Source: Amblyornis subalaris (Eukaryota; Chordata; Aves; Passeriformes; Ptilonorhynchidae). Taken from it: a stretch of 64,000 bases of DNA. The translations under genes and the position numbers were made by a program. The notes beneath the pieces are model-generated. The model was not told the DNA's origin and searched no databases. It was given only the letters and a program-made list of their open reading frames with translations. Location of the stretch: positions 4,077,403 to 4,141,402 of the forward strand of contig JACAXG010000069.1 of the NCBI GenBank assembly GCA_018881555.1, read 5' to 3'. Numbering within the stretch: the stretch's first letter is position 1; each line of letters starts with the position of its first letter. Positions 13,875 through 26,764 of this stretch are shown piece by piece.

Positions 13875-15652
13875 CGACTGGCCCAGGATTTCTATTACAA
13901 GTTGCCAGCCACCAGCAAGGAATGAGAGTAGATGAGGCATGGCTTGCTATAGAAGATTCAAAATGACACCCATGGAGGCACATACTTGACTTGCATCAGG
14001 AATAACTGTGTCAAGTTCAATGAAGCTATGTTGGGATCTCCAGCCATTTGGTCACTGACTTGTGAAGAGTTGTCCTGACTGCTTGTGTGTTGAGATGACC
14101 TGGGGGAGCTTGTCGGATGATGCTGACAAACTGTAGCTCATTGAAACGAGCTCCCACACAACATACAGCTTTTCAGCTAATTCTCTTTGCCCTCTTTCAC
14201 ACTTGCCGCTTAGGCTGTAGAGACAGTATGAGCTACAATACACCCATAAATGAAAGAAGTTTAAGTTAAATTTCTCCTTAAAGCTGTTATACTAACAGTG
14301 GGTTTGTTTGGGTTTTGAAATTTTTTTTCCTTCCCTCCTCAAACTTGTTACTCGTGCAGTCATGGAAGTGATACTACAACAGCAGTTTCATCCAAGTTTG
14401 GACTGACCTCCCTTTAATTACCTCTGGTGCATACTAACTGTATGCGTACAACTTTTATTGTTAAAATTACCACTAAATACGATACTTGAAGATGGGAGGT
14501 GTTGTGTCTTGTGTTCTATCGTTTCTGTGAGCCAGACTGCCATGATAGTTGCTGATAAACCTGCTCCAAAGCAGGTAGCCTTGGGTCTGGAACTGATGCA
14601 GTAGAGCTCCTCCTGGTGCTAGAGATGTTGGTTCGTTTTTGAAATAGGGAGCAAAAAGTCTCCACAGGTGAAAGAACTGTGGAACAAGAGTGTTCTAAAT
14701 ATTTTGCCTTCCAGAAAAAGCAATTTATGGAGAGTGAAAGATTATTGAGACTAATGATGCGTTCAGAGTTGTAGGACTGTTTATACTTTCAGTTTCATAA
14801 GGTAATAGATCTGAAAAATAATTTTGCAGCTAGGTACTTTACCTGCAAGGCTGTGCATTGACCTTATCAGAGCAGAAGTGATAAACTAGGAATTTGAAAA
14901 TAGTTATCCTTTCAAGCAATCTCTAAATACTTCTTTCCTGTATAAGAAAAAATAGTTCAAATATATATATACTAAAAATTCTTGCTCATATTTTGAAAAT
15001 AAAGTCATATTTTAAATATGTGATAGTGTGGCCTAATTTCTTTCTCTGTAACAGTGTAGGGCACTATGTATGATTACTTTTGTCCTAATTTGAAACTGCT
15101 GTACCACAAACCTTTCTACCACAATATCATTATAAATATAATTACAGTAGTGAAGTACATATAGAATATTGTTCGGTCACTATTTGTAGGACTGATTTGC
15201 TTTAGTGTTTTAGCTACATAAACTTTACTGGCTGCTATTCTCTATTATATTATCCTTTTGACAGTAAAGATGATATGGTAAACTGTTTGACAGCTATGAA
15301 ACAAGGGAATATTTATGGCCATATTCCATGTTGAAACCTCATATAACAAATCTCCTTGTTCTTTCATGTATTTCTCAGGACACTAGACTATTTCTGAAAA
15401 AGGATGTAAAGCCCACGAAGTTTGCATTTTTGCTTTAATGACATTTTGCTGTCAACATCATATTGTAGCACTCTTAAGCAGCATTAAAGTTCCTAAAGCA
15501 TAAGTTTCTGGAGCTGTGCCTATGTTCCTACCTTTGCAGTCTGTAATACTACTCTTTTTTTTTTCCTGTCCTTTGCCCTTCATTTTTTTTGTCTTTCTAA
15601 TATCAAATTACATATGTTAAACTTTATTAAAATTTCTGTTCCCCTTTTTTAG

Positions 15653-16104
15653 CCTACCGTCCACCTTTTGAATCTTATGTTTGGGGTATTTTATGTTTAC
15701 CAAACTTGTCTTTTGTTCAGCTCTTGGTTATTGATGATAGAGGTTGCCTAACTGCTCAGGTAATCAAGTCTTATGATGAGATCTGTGATGAATTTTTAAT
15801 AGAAAATATTGCAGAGGTACAGCTTCTGGATCTTACTGATCACACTGATAACAACATTTTGGAAATTGATACTTTGGTAAATGCTGTAGGGTAACGAAAT
15901 GTCGTTCATAATCATCGGGACATGTCCGTCACTCAAGTGAGAATGAATGTGAGTTGTCCCTCATTACCAGAGGTCAGGGTAGTTGAGTCATTGCACCAGC
16001 TAAGTCTGTTGATGATGTTTTTGAGACTTGGTCATGTTTTGTATTCAGGTCATTCTTTCTTCCAGAAACACCAAACTGATCTTTTTTTTCTGTTTCCATT
16101 ATAA
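15653..16104 (+). pseudogene. Unrecognised decayed coding-like segment
   Basis: After a strong pyrimidine tract and TTTTTTAG (ending 15652), one frame stays open for 80 codons (through YRPPFESYVW, LLVIDDRGCL and KSYDEICDEF). It meets TAA at 15892-15894 and then continues in the same frame for about 69 more codons to a stop at 16102-16104. The first part is acidic and protein-like; the second contains PEVRVVESLHQL. No initiating ATG precedes it, and it lies in the sense orientation within NDUFAF2 intron 3. It could be a remnant of a DNA-transposon protein (the second part faintly recalls C-terminal pogo/Tigger text), a retrocopy, or chance. I do not recognise the protein. Confidence 0.4.
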
Positions 16105-16158
16105 AGCTTTCACTTGCTCTCTGAAGAAGTTGCTTTACCTCTCTCTTTAGTTTCTCTC

Positions 16159-16173
16159 TTTTTTTTTTTTTTT
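16159..16173. repeat. Poly(T) run
   Basis: An uninterrupted run of 15 T at the end of a TTTCTCTC-rich stretch. Confidence 0.8.
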
Positions 16174-19100
16174 ATGAAAGAATACTCCAGTGACTTTACA
16201 AGTCAACTTTTTCAGTGTTAAGCGTACTACATCCCTAGTGGTTTCTTTCTGCCTTGTGCACCCAACCCTTTTTCCCCATTTTTGGAGGAAGTCATTTAGA
16301 CTTCTGTATCTGGCTAGACATACCCATGAATGCTGCTCATCACCTTGGTTATTTCTAACCTGGCCAGTTACATAAGGAATGTTAGTGCTGGAAGCCTTGG
16401 GCTCCCTTCTGGGATACTGGTTAACAGTTGATTGCCTTTTGATTTTATTACAGCTTGAAATATGCCAAGTCTCAACTTAATTATGATAAGGGTGAGAACT
16501 TTACAAATTAATACAGATCAAGTTGTTTCTTCTGCTTAAACATACTCTGTTTCTATGATAATCAGAGAATCCATCTTGATATAGAAGTTTGGATCATGCC
16601 TTTACCCTGTCTAAGCATGTATGTATGTGTACACACACATATACAGCTTAATAACAGGTGAGAATCTGAGCTTGAATATGTGTATTTTTGCAGTACTGTA
16701 GCATTCTGTCATCTGTTCCTTTAAATATATATATATTGAGTATGGCCATACATGTTTGGCTGAGGAAAATTGATCATTACCTCTGCTCCTGTGCAGCTCT
16801 GAATTATATTTTAACCAGTTTAACAAGGGGTGAATAAGTAAATAGACTAATACATTTCTTTATTATATATATAGGAAACTGGATATATGTAGCAAGTTTT
16901 TTGGCAAATAGGAAATGTGTCATTGTCAAGGAACCTTACAGTTTTAAATTAATGGAAATGTTTTAAATGCTACTAATATTAAAGTAATTTCAATCAAATA
17001 CTATTTTGTGGAAGCAGATTTAATAATTTATCACTTTACATGCATATTAGTTCACCTGCTAAGCATTAATGTTGTCAGAATTTATCAAGAAAAGTTGTCT
17101 TGAGATATAGCGGTTGTTTTATGGGAAGGATGTTCCATCCATGCCAATTATTTCTTCCCTTCCATTCTTTGAGCCTCAGTCTACCTTCTGTATGGCTCAT
17201 TAGAAAGTTTGTAAGGTGAATGTAAATATGCTGTCTCACATATGCTCCTACATCCGAGTTTTCCTTCTAGCTACAGATTTCCCTACTGACTTAAAACACA
17301 GCATCTTTATATTTTGGATTTTTCTCATTTTGTTTGGAAAGGAAAGAAAAGATGCTTATGGAAGATGGGGGAAACCCTTCTCTCGTCAAGCCTTTCTGTG
17401 CCTAAGTTCTATTTGATTTTTTTTTTCTTATATTGGAGGGAATCAGATTTGTAGGGGCTTTTAAAGAATCCCACTGTCTGTAACACAAGGTACCTGAACG
17501 TATTTAGAAGTCTAATGCTTATTTTCTCCCGTAGCAGATCTTATAGCTGTACACTACTGACAATGTCCTGAGGTTCAAGGGTATCTGAGTAACTTGGCAT
17601 TATTTAAGGCCTTTTCTGTAGAATGGAGATAGAAATAAAGTTACAGACTGTCTTGGGGTGCCAAAAAGCTAATGAGAAAACTTGCAGTTATGGCAATGCC
17701 AAGAGAAACTGGTATGGATAGAAATGTGGTTTGTCTGTGAACCCAGCTACATGGTATCCTGCTAGTGGTAGATGTGAACCTATAGTAACACATCTCTGTG
17801 AACACAGATCTTTGTACCAGATATCACTTCGCTGTTGATACAGATAGATGCTGCTTCCTCTGTAGTGCACACAAGGCTGCTTAGCCACAAATCTCAGTTT
17901 GAACTGAAACTTCTCTGTTGCTTTATATGCATGTGTATGTTATGTTAATATTTCATGTGAAGTAAAGTAGAATTGCATGTTCCTTTAATTAGTGTCAAGA
18001 TCCTTAAAACAGTTTGAAATTGCAAACCGCAGGAAATTACTGCTTTTCTCATGCATTATGTACTTGTTACACAGTAATAAAACTCAGTGGCTTCTGAATT
18101 GCACAATTGGATAGAAGGTGAAATGTTAAAAAAAGAAACTTTTTCTGACGATGCCTGTATTGTTTCAAACTATTTCTGTCATTTCCATAATTATCTGTTT
18201 CGACAAACTCCGTGTCAAGGGAGGAAATTACATACTTCTGTGCTTGTAATCAGCATAAGGTTTCTTCCTCTCACCCCCCTGAATAATTACATTGAAGTTA
18301 AATTCTGTTTGGTTCCCACAATGCATACCCACTCTTCCCATTTGTTTGATTGTTAAGTATTATTTATTTGAGAGATGGTATGATCAAAAGTAGGTTCAGT
18401 CATGGTAGTTTACACAGAATTCACATTCCTTTAAGGAGAATGGAATGCAGTTTAGAAACATGCTTTGTTTGATGTTGTTGGTATTGCATGTTATGGTTTT
18501 GCCTCTGTCTGCTTTCAGATACTTCAGTTTAGAAGTTTTAAAATGAGAACTCTTGACGTGGAGATTGTACATTCTTATATAAAGACTAGGGCTTAGCAAA
18601 TGAGTAATTTACTCCTAAAGCCATCAAAAGCTGCACAAGATGATTTACAGTTCTAGGAAAAAATATTTTAAAAGCACAGGGATAAACATGTCTCTGAGCA
18701 AAATATTTCCCACCATTGTTGTCCAGAATCACAACCAGGATTTGGGCCATATTCAAATAACTTAGGTTGCACTAAATAGCGTTATTCATAGTAAATTATG
18801 CATTATTCCAGAGAGGATCATTCCTCAGTGTGAGAGGCCAGTAAAATAAAGAGCTGAGCTACAAAGATCTTAAATAGAAGGGAGTAGTCATAGAAGTCAA
18901 TTAAAAAAATAGAGAACTTTCAGAAGCCATAATCTTTTAGGTTTTTTTCCTCTTGTCCATTTTAACTTTCTCTTCAAGTTTGAAACAGAAGTGCTTGTCA
19001 ACCTCCACAGAGGAGTAATGGGGCACAAATTTGTCCCATTGCTTCTGGATTGCCCATGCTGCAGATCCCAAGACTGCAGAGGAGAGAGCTGCTGCTCCTA

Positions 19101-19409
19101 TCTGCGTGGGAGGGAGTGCATGGAGCACTGGCTCTGTCTCCTAATTCACTGACAGCACAGCTAAGTGGGGGTGGAGGGCAAAGTGAAGTGTACCAGGAAA
19201 AGGGCTGGTACAGATTACATCACATGTAGACTAAGGGGAAAGCAAGTACCAAACTGAGACTGAGTCACAGCTACAGTTCCTTATTTGCTTTGTGAGGGGT
19301 CAGGGCTATGCGTTGCCCTTTATTCAGGGCAGAGTGCAGTGGTGCCAGGCTAGTTCATGTTTTTTGCTGCTTCTACACAGTTTCATCTCTGATCTTTAAG
19401 GTATGTATA

Positions 19410-19651
19410 GTTCTGGGCAAAAATCTTTGCAGTATTATAAAAATAATTCAGGCACAAGCCCCTGCTGTCTCCATGTGTTGGTGATATGCTTCACAGTCCA
19501 GTGTCTCTTCCTTTTGCCTCTTGTTACACATTCAGTTCTGGACAAAAATCTTTGCAGTATTATAAAAATAGTTCAGGCACAAACCCCACTGTCTCAATGT
19601 GTTGGCAATATGATTTACAGTCCAGTCTCTTCCTTTTGCCTCTTGTTACTC
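19410..19651. repeat. Two-copy 125-bp tandem duplication
   Basis: Two adjacent copies start at 19410 (GTTCTGGGCAAAAATC) and 19535 (GTTCTGGACAAAAATC). Both contain TTTGCAGTATTATAAAAAT, a TTCAGGCACAA block and TTCCTTTTGCCTCTTGTTAC. The copies differ by scattered substitutions and small indels, so the duplication is not recent. The unit does not match a repeat family that I know. Confidence 0.88.
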
Positions 19652-22600
19652 GTTCTTGCTAAACATATGTGTTACACTGTGATGCCCTAGAAACTATGTC
19701 AGCTCGTGCCAGAGATTCCATAGTTCATAAGTAGAACTGTAGTACTTCAGTAATAGTTAGTACTGCTTCTCCATAGATTTAATTCAAACAAAAATTACCG
19801 TGAATTAGTATTTAACTGATTTAGCTTGGTAGAAAATGTGGTATTAGCACTGCACTTAAAACTAAATATTGCAACTGATCGGAGACTTGCTCAAAAACTG
19901 AAGCTGCATAAAGCAAATCTTACATTGATTTGATTAACGTTGTTTGTTGATTGACCAACGATATTTGGCACGTATGTTCTTTACAAAATTAGCAGTCAGT
20001 TGAGTCACTGTTTGACTTAAATAAGTATTTTAGCAAATCCAGATAAGCCTTTCTGTTCCAAACTGCTCCTCTGTTTTTGCCATGCAGTGACAGCCTTTCA
20101 CTTACTACACTATTTCTCATTCTCAAGCTGGTACTGCTGAGCTCATGTTCAGTTGCTGAGTTATCAAGACCTGCCCTGGATCAGAACGTTCAGTGCTTTC
20201 AAGAGATGAGGTCCTCTCTCTGCCTCCTACTCTTGAAATATGATGTAATAGTCAATTATTTCATCTTGCCTATTTAACTTGTCAAACTGGAAAATGGAGT
20301 TTAGTTAACATGTTTGATTAAATTCTGAAAAATTGTGATTCAGCTTAACTTCTAGTACTTCGCTAGATTTTTAGTTAACTTGATAATGAAGAAAAATTCT
20401 GACACGTTAAATTGTCTTATAACAATCAACCATTTTAATACTGTGCCAAAACAATTTTTTTCATTCCATTTGTTATTTTTAAAATTTTTGCCAACTTGTA
20501 GATATGAATTTTTAACTGTCAGAGTTCAAAGTTCAAGTTCATTCATGATTAAACGTAAAATGTTCAAACCAGACACAAAATGCAAGTATTCCATGAATAT
20601 GGGGCGTCTGTACATTTCAAAGATCATTAATCTGTCCAAATGTTTCTCAGTTCTGGCATCAAACAGTAGCTAGCTAAGCCTATTCAAATCAAGAGAAATC
20701 ATGAGTATTTCAACATATGTAATTAAAGATAACTTAGGAAGTTGGAATAGTTTCTAAGACAACATAAAGAAACTATTTTTAATTTAATCAAAATACAAAC
20801 CCATGTAAAATTAAATGTGACATTTTTTTCAGAACTAATAATAATTAAAACCCTTGTATTTATAGGGTTAGGCATAGTGCCTTTAGAAAACCTTCTGGAA
20901 AGAGCAAAACAAGTGCCAATCTGTTAAAATAACTTTTAAACCATCTCCCTTAGACACTGGTGCGTTGGTACTGTCTGTCCAGCCACCTGCATCCTTAGAG
21001 CTCCGTTCACAACTTTGTGTTGCCCTTTGCACTCAGGAGTTTGGAAACGCTCTGCGAGAGGCAAGTGATGGTGTAACTGATGGCTGGCTTGAGGCCTGGG
21101 GGAAACAGTGAGGGAGTAAGACAAGAGGAGGAGGAGTTCCTCAGGTTGTGGGGTTCAGGAGGTGCTGCAGAATAGAAAGGATTGAGTACAGTCATTTGCC
21201 TGTGGAGAAGGCTAGCAAGAAGTGTTCAACAAAGAATAGTCACTACTTACCCAGACTTGAAGGAATGAGTGAGTGTGAATGAGAGAACCCTCTTTTGTAT
21301 TCATGACATCTTCCTGCCAGGAGGAACTAATTATATTCGTTCTGTAAGGCTACTAGTTTATTCAGGAAAGGGAAAGAAGTGACAATATGGGATCCTTTAA
21401 GAGCGAAAGAACACCGCATTCCAAATATTGACACTACAAAGCAGGTCTTCCAGTACAGTCTAGGCACTGAAAATCCTTTGTCTAGATTTTTCTCTATGTA
21501 TGCAGTGGAGATGAATACAGTTTCCAAGCAGCATAGGATACTTTGTAATACAACTCAGCTGCCAGAGTTAAGTGAGAGCTTTAAAAAATACATTGTTTGC
21601 AACAAAAGTGAAAATATCATGACAGTGGCAGGAAATGCTGCCCAATGCCTTTTGCAGCAACACCCTTGGAAGACAGCAACATGTCTTGAGCTGTGTTGCT
21701 CCTATGAGCAGGCCATCTTTCATTCTTTGATCATGCAGTTGTTACCAATACTAAGACATCAGATTATGCAGAAGTCATCAGTTTCTGGATGAAAAGCAGC
21801 TGCTTCAAACTCCACAAAGGACTACTTTGGTATTTCCTTAATAATAATGTTCTTCAAGAAAACCTTAGACATTGCTTTCTTAAACTCTGCCTTCCTAAGG
21901 AGGGAAGACATGCAGCTCCAGACGTTAGAAGCATTAGAAACCTCATACAACTTCTAATAATCACCAAAGCTGGACAACCTGCAGTGAATAAAATGTCTTG
22001 TTTTACTTTCCACCTAAAAATAAATTGTAGAACATGTAGTTGGACCTAGCTCTTGGCATATCATGTGTATCCTATTCCATATGCTGGGAGCTGATACATT
22101 TCAAAGTGAACATCTGCATATAAGGATTTCAGCTGCTTTAAAACGTGGCTGGATGTCTTAAGGCATTTTTCATTTTTTAGTTTTGCAGCATAACCCCAGT
22201 TCTTAGATTTATCTTTTATTAAAAGTGTTGAAGGACATTTCTGATACTCTTGAGATGCCCTGTGCTTCCTGAGAACTGCTGGTTCAAAGGGCTTACATAA
22301 TTTATTTGTACAAAAAGAGAGTGATGGAAGAACAAGCTAATTCTTAGAAAACTGCAGCTGTCTGGTGGATAGTATGTTCTCTGGGTTGGATAGAAAGATT
22401 TTATATTTCCGTTAAAGGTCAGAGCACATTACATGTTCAGATACTTACATTTTAGCAGAAAACTTAAATGGAATATTTTGGGAGGCAGTTTAAAGTGAAG
22501 ATAGGCATCTTATAAAATACTGTGATTCATCTTGGAGGAGGAGAGAAGATAAGTGTTCTGAACCTGACAGCGTAACTTAAAAAAACAAAAAAAACAAAGA

Positions 22601-23637
22601 AAAAGCCCCCCACAAACAAACTAACTTTTAGCTCTCAGTTATTTTTTGTAGCAAATCAGACAGTAGAGGATTGGTTAGCAATGGAGTCTCAACGTGAGTA
22701 TCTGTTTGACCCAATTTTTCTAACATGCCAATTGACCCAAGATTTCCAATTCATATTTTCTTTGCTTTGGGCCCAGAAACCCACTGATTTCAGTGTACAT
22801 ATTAGTGGCATGAATGTAATGCGAAAAATGGATGTGTACAGATATTTTCTACTTGAAAAATTTTTGTCCTGGTATGGATTCTATAGAAAATTCTGAACAA
22901 GTCACTTCAGTTTTGGGTTCTTTTCTGAATTTGCTAATAAGGATCATCTCTCATGCTCTCTTTTTCTCTTCTTTTTTTCAAGATCCATTTTTTTATTTTA
23001 TTTGATCACAACTATACTTTTTCCATGGAAAGCAGATTTAAAAAGTGAGAGAACAACTCTATGTCAACATTCAAAATGGACTTGGAGCATTTGGAGTTTA
23101 GTTACAGCTGCTTTTACTTGACTAAGATAACTTTATGTTGAAGTAACCACTTGAAGAGATTTTAAATTAATAATAGCTGTTCACAGTAAGGAAATTAAGT
23201 TTGTGTTTTAATAAGTTAGTTTTAACAGAGACTTTGATGCAGTCTTCAGTTATCACAAAGGTATTTGACCTTGTTTCTTAGTAGTGGGTTAGTACAAGCA
23301 CCATAGGAGTAATCCCCTTGAAATCAATAAGATCATGGTGGATTTACATAGGTGTGTGGTAAGCAAGGACAGAATTGAGAGATGCTACAATGAGGTTTTG
23401 CTGTACTAACTGTTGAAAATTTGATCTTGTTATGCTTGGAAATACTTCTATTTGAGTATGGGAGAATTTTCTCCCCTCTTCAGTTTGCAAAGTTGTTTGC
23501 ATACTGCTTGTGTATTTCCATTCAATATAGGTATGCAAAGGGTTCTGCCTCTGTTCTGTCTATCTGTAAATTTAAGTACAGAGGCAACAAAGAACTAAGA
23601 AAAAGGGGTTACTTTCCATGGTACCTCTAAGATAAGG

Positions 23638-24736
23638 TGTATTGGGTTTTCATGGCCACGTTTTGGTAGCAGGGTAGCTACAGGGGGTATGTTCTGTGTG
23701 AAGCTGCCAGAAGCTTCCTCCATGTCTGACAGAGCTAATCCCAGCCAGCTTCAGGATGGACATGCTGCTGGCCGAGGCTGGGCCCATCAGAAATGGTGGT
23801 AATGCCTCTGTGATAACGTACTTAAGAAGACTTAAAAAAAAAGTTTCGCACAGTTGTAATTGCTCTCAGAGAACAGCAGGATGAGAACATGTGAGAGGAA
23901 CAGCCCTGCAGACACCAAAGTCAGTGGAAAAGGAGGGACAGGAGTTGCTCCAGGCACTGGAGCTGAGATTCCCCTGCAGCCCATAGTGCAGCCCATGGTG
24001 AGGCAGCTGTGCCCCTGCAGCCCATGGAGAACGATGGGAATGCAGACATCTACCTACAGTGCATGGGGGAGACCCACGCCGGAGCAGGTGGATGCCTGAG
24101 AGGAGGCTGTGACCCCATGGGTGGCCTGTGCTGGAGCAGGGTCCTGGCAGGGACATGCAGACCAATGGAGAAAGGAGCCCACACTGGAGCAGGTTTCCTG
24201 GTAGGACTTCTGCTCATGTTAAGGGACCCACACCAGAGCAGGCTGTGCCTGAAGGACCGCACCCTGTGCTAGGGACCCACGTTGCAGCAGTGTGGGGAGA
24301 ACTGTTGCTTACGGGATGAACTCATGTTGGAGAAGTTCATGGAGAACTGTCTCCCATGGCAGAGACCCCATGCTGGAGCAGGGGAGAGACTCCTCTCCCT
24401 GAGCAATGGCAGGAACAACGTGTGATGAACTGACCATAACCCCCATTCCCCATCTCCCTGAGCTGCTGTGGGGAGGAGACAGAGCAGGGAAGGAGGGAGG
24501 GGTTAGGGGGAAGGTGTTTTTAAGATCTTATTGTACTTCCCATTGTCATACTCTGATCTTCTTAGTAATAAATTCAATTAATATCTCCAATTTGAGTCTG
24601 TTTTATCCATGACAGTATCTCTCCTTGTCCTTAATTCATGAACCCTTCATTATATTTTCTCTTCCCTGTCCAGCTGTGGAGGGGAGTGATAGGCTTTGGT
24701 GCACATCTGGCATCCAGCCGTGGTCAACCCACTACA
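23638..24736 (+). repeat. Solo LTR with target-site duplication
   Basis: A 1,099-bp element beginning TGTATTGGGTTTTCATGG and ending GTCAACCCACTACA. It is bounded by the 5-bp direct repeat TAAGG (23633-23637 and 24737-24741). It has TG...CA termini, an internal array of degenerate GGAGCAGG/GACCCA units (about 23990-24390), and AATAAA at about 24567 followed by a T-rich R/U5-like end. No gag-pol sequence adjoins it, so it is a solo LTR. This design is common in bird ERVL-type LTRs; the subfamily was not determined. Frames of up to 99 codons inside it are not genes. Confidence 0.88.
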
Positions 24737-24949
24737 TAAGGTTTTCTTTAAATACTGTCTTTTAAAACATTCTTAGGCGTTCATAGTTGCTATCACAACT
24801 CCTGGCAGTATCACATGTATTTTAACAGCATTCCTAAAATAATGTCATGGTCTTCTGCGCAGAGGGAAGTGTACTGGTGTCGTTTCTCCTTAATTCTTCC
24901 ATATACTTGTAATCTGGAGAAAGAATTCAGCCTTTTTCTTCATTCCGGA

Positions 24950-26245
24950 GGCCATCTCTATGCACATGGATGACAGGAAGGTGATCAGAAGTAATCAGCA
25001 TGGATTTACTGAAGATAAATCATGCTTGACCAACCTGATTGACTTCCATGATGAGACAACTCCCAGGATGGAGGAGGGTTGAGCAGTGGATATTGTCTAA
25101 CTCAGTTTCAGCAAGGCTTTCAACACTGTCTGTCACCAACATCCTTGTAGGAAAACTCAGGAGGTGTGGACTGCATGAGTGGGCAATGAAGGGGGTTGAG
25201 AACTGGCTGAACGGCAGATCCCAGAGGGTCTTAATCAGTGCCACAGGATCTACTTGGAGGCCTGTCACTGGTGGTGTCCCCCAAGGTTCAATACTGGGCC
25301 CAGTATTGTTTATCTTACTCACCAGTGGCTTGGATGAAGGGACAGATGCCTCCTCAGCAAGTTCACTGAGGACACAAATCTGGGAGGAGTCACTGATACC
25401 CTGGAGTGCTGTGCAGCCCTTCAGAAGGACCTCAACAGGCTGGAGAGATGGGCAGAGAAGAACCATCTGATATTCAGCAAAGGCAAATTGGGGGAGAACC
25501 TGGGGAAAACAACCCCAGGCACCAGTTCAGGCTGGGGCTGACCTGTTGGGTAACAGCTCTGCAGAGAAGGACCTGGGGATCCTGGTGATCAACAAGCTGT
25601 CCATGAGCCAGCAGTGTGTCCTTGTGGCCAAGAAGGCCAATGGTATCCTGGGGTGCACTGGGAAGAGCATTGCCAGAGGTTAAGGGAGGTCCTCTACTCA
25701 GCCCTGGTGAGGCCTCACCTGGAGTGCTGTGTCCAGTTCTGGGCTCCTCGGGACAAGAGAGACATGGAGCTCCTGGAGCAGGTGCAGCGGAGGGTGACAA
25801 AGATGATTAGGACTCTGGACCATCTCTCTTACGAGGAAAGGCTGAGAGAGCTGGGCCTGTTCAGCCTCAAGAAGAGACAGCTGAGAGGAGGCCTCGTCAA
25901 TGTATACAAGTATCTGGAGGGAGGTTGTCAAGAGGATGGACCAGGCTCTTCTAAGTGGTGTCAAGAAATAGGACACGAGGCAATGGGCAGAAACTGATGC
26001 ACAGGCAGTTCCACCTGAACATAAGGAAGAACTTCTTTACTGTGCAGGTGACCGAGCACTGCAGCAGATTGTCCAGAGAGGTTGTGGAGTCTCCCTCATT
26101 GGACATAATCGAGAACCGTCTGGACACAATCCTGTGCCATGTGCTCTGGGATGACCCTGCTGGAGCATGGAGGTTGAATGAGGTTGGACCGGATTACCCA
26201 CTGCACTGTCTTCCAGCCTGACCCATTCTGTGATTTTGTGATTTT
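24950..26245 (+). mobile_element. CR1 LINE, 5'-truncated, broken reverse transcriptase
   Basis: Non-LTR retrotransposon fragment in + orientation. CR1 reverse-transcriptase text is readable in shifting frames: a QHGFTEDKSCLTNL block (about 25000), a degraded LSFSKAFNTV block (about 25105), VTGGVPQGSILGPVLF (about 25270), and [16 protein letters not shown] followed by [17 protein letters not shown] (25700-25890). The 3' end has the CR1 tail: a TTGGACCGGATTACCC-like segment and CATTCTGTGATTTTGTGATTTT repeats at about 26225. Several stops and frameshifts make it inactive. The 5' end is a typical truncation; the left boundary is approximate. Confidence 0.93.
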
Positions 26246-26764
26246 AGTTATTTATTTATTAATTAATCTTGCACTAGCAAGACCCTGAAGGTTACACATC
26301 TTTCTCCCAAAAGTGTGCCCTGAGGCACAGATACTTAACACCACAGACATAATGAATTACAGCAAGAGCTGCAAATGATAAATAGATAAATAGATATAAG
26401 TATCAACTCCTACATAGAAAACAATGCAAAAAGTAGCCTTATTTTTAATGTATTTTCACATCTGTTGATGACTGTATTTAATTTCTTAATTTCTTCTTTT
26501 TGCTCCAATAGAATAGTGAAGTGGACACCGTGATACAGTTTTGCTTCAACAGGATGATCAAAACATTGAGAACCTTCTAAATTAGGGTAGAATTTGCAGC
26601 TGTGGAAAACCAGTTAACTTTGCCACATTTTATCTTATGTAAATACCTGAAAATGTGGGTTATAAAATTTGAGAAAAGCAATGACTGTTTAAAATGTTTT
26701 ATTGCAACACTGTGTATTGCATTTGCTTCTGACTTATCTGATTATCTTTCTACTGTGTTCTTAG

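Larger units (their letters stand above)
13274..26764 (+). other. NDUFAF2: NDUFAF2 intron 3
   Basis: A 13.5-kb intron, donor GTGAGA, acceptor TGTTCTTAG. It holds a (CA)n run (13851-13874), a decayed coding-like stretch (15653-16104), a tandem duplication (19410-19651), a solo LTR (23638-24736) and a CR1 (about 24950-26245). Other parts, such as 13875-15650, 16105-18930, 19652-21330 and 21800-23630, are AT-rich. I see nothing in them that I can support as a gene or element. Confidence 0.85.

Noticed and set aside
24950..26245. Possible intact reverse transcriptase gene
   Set aside because: RT motifs are spread over several frames with stops between them; it is a dead CR1 copy.
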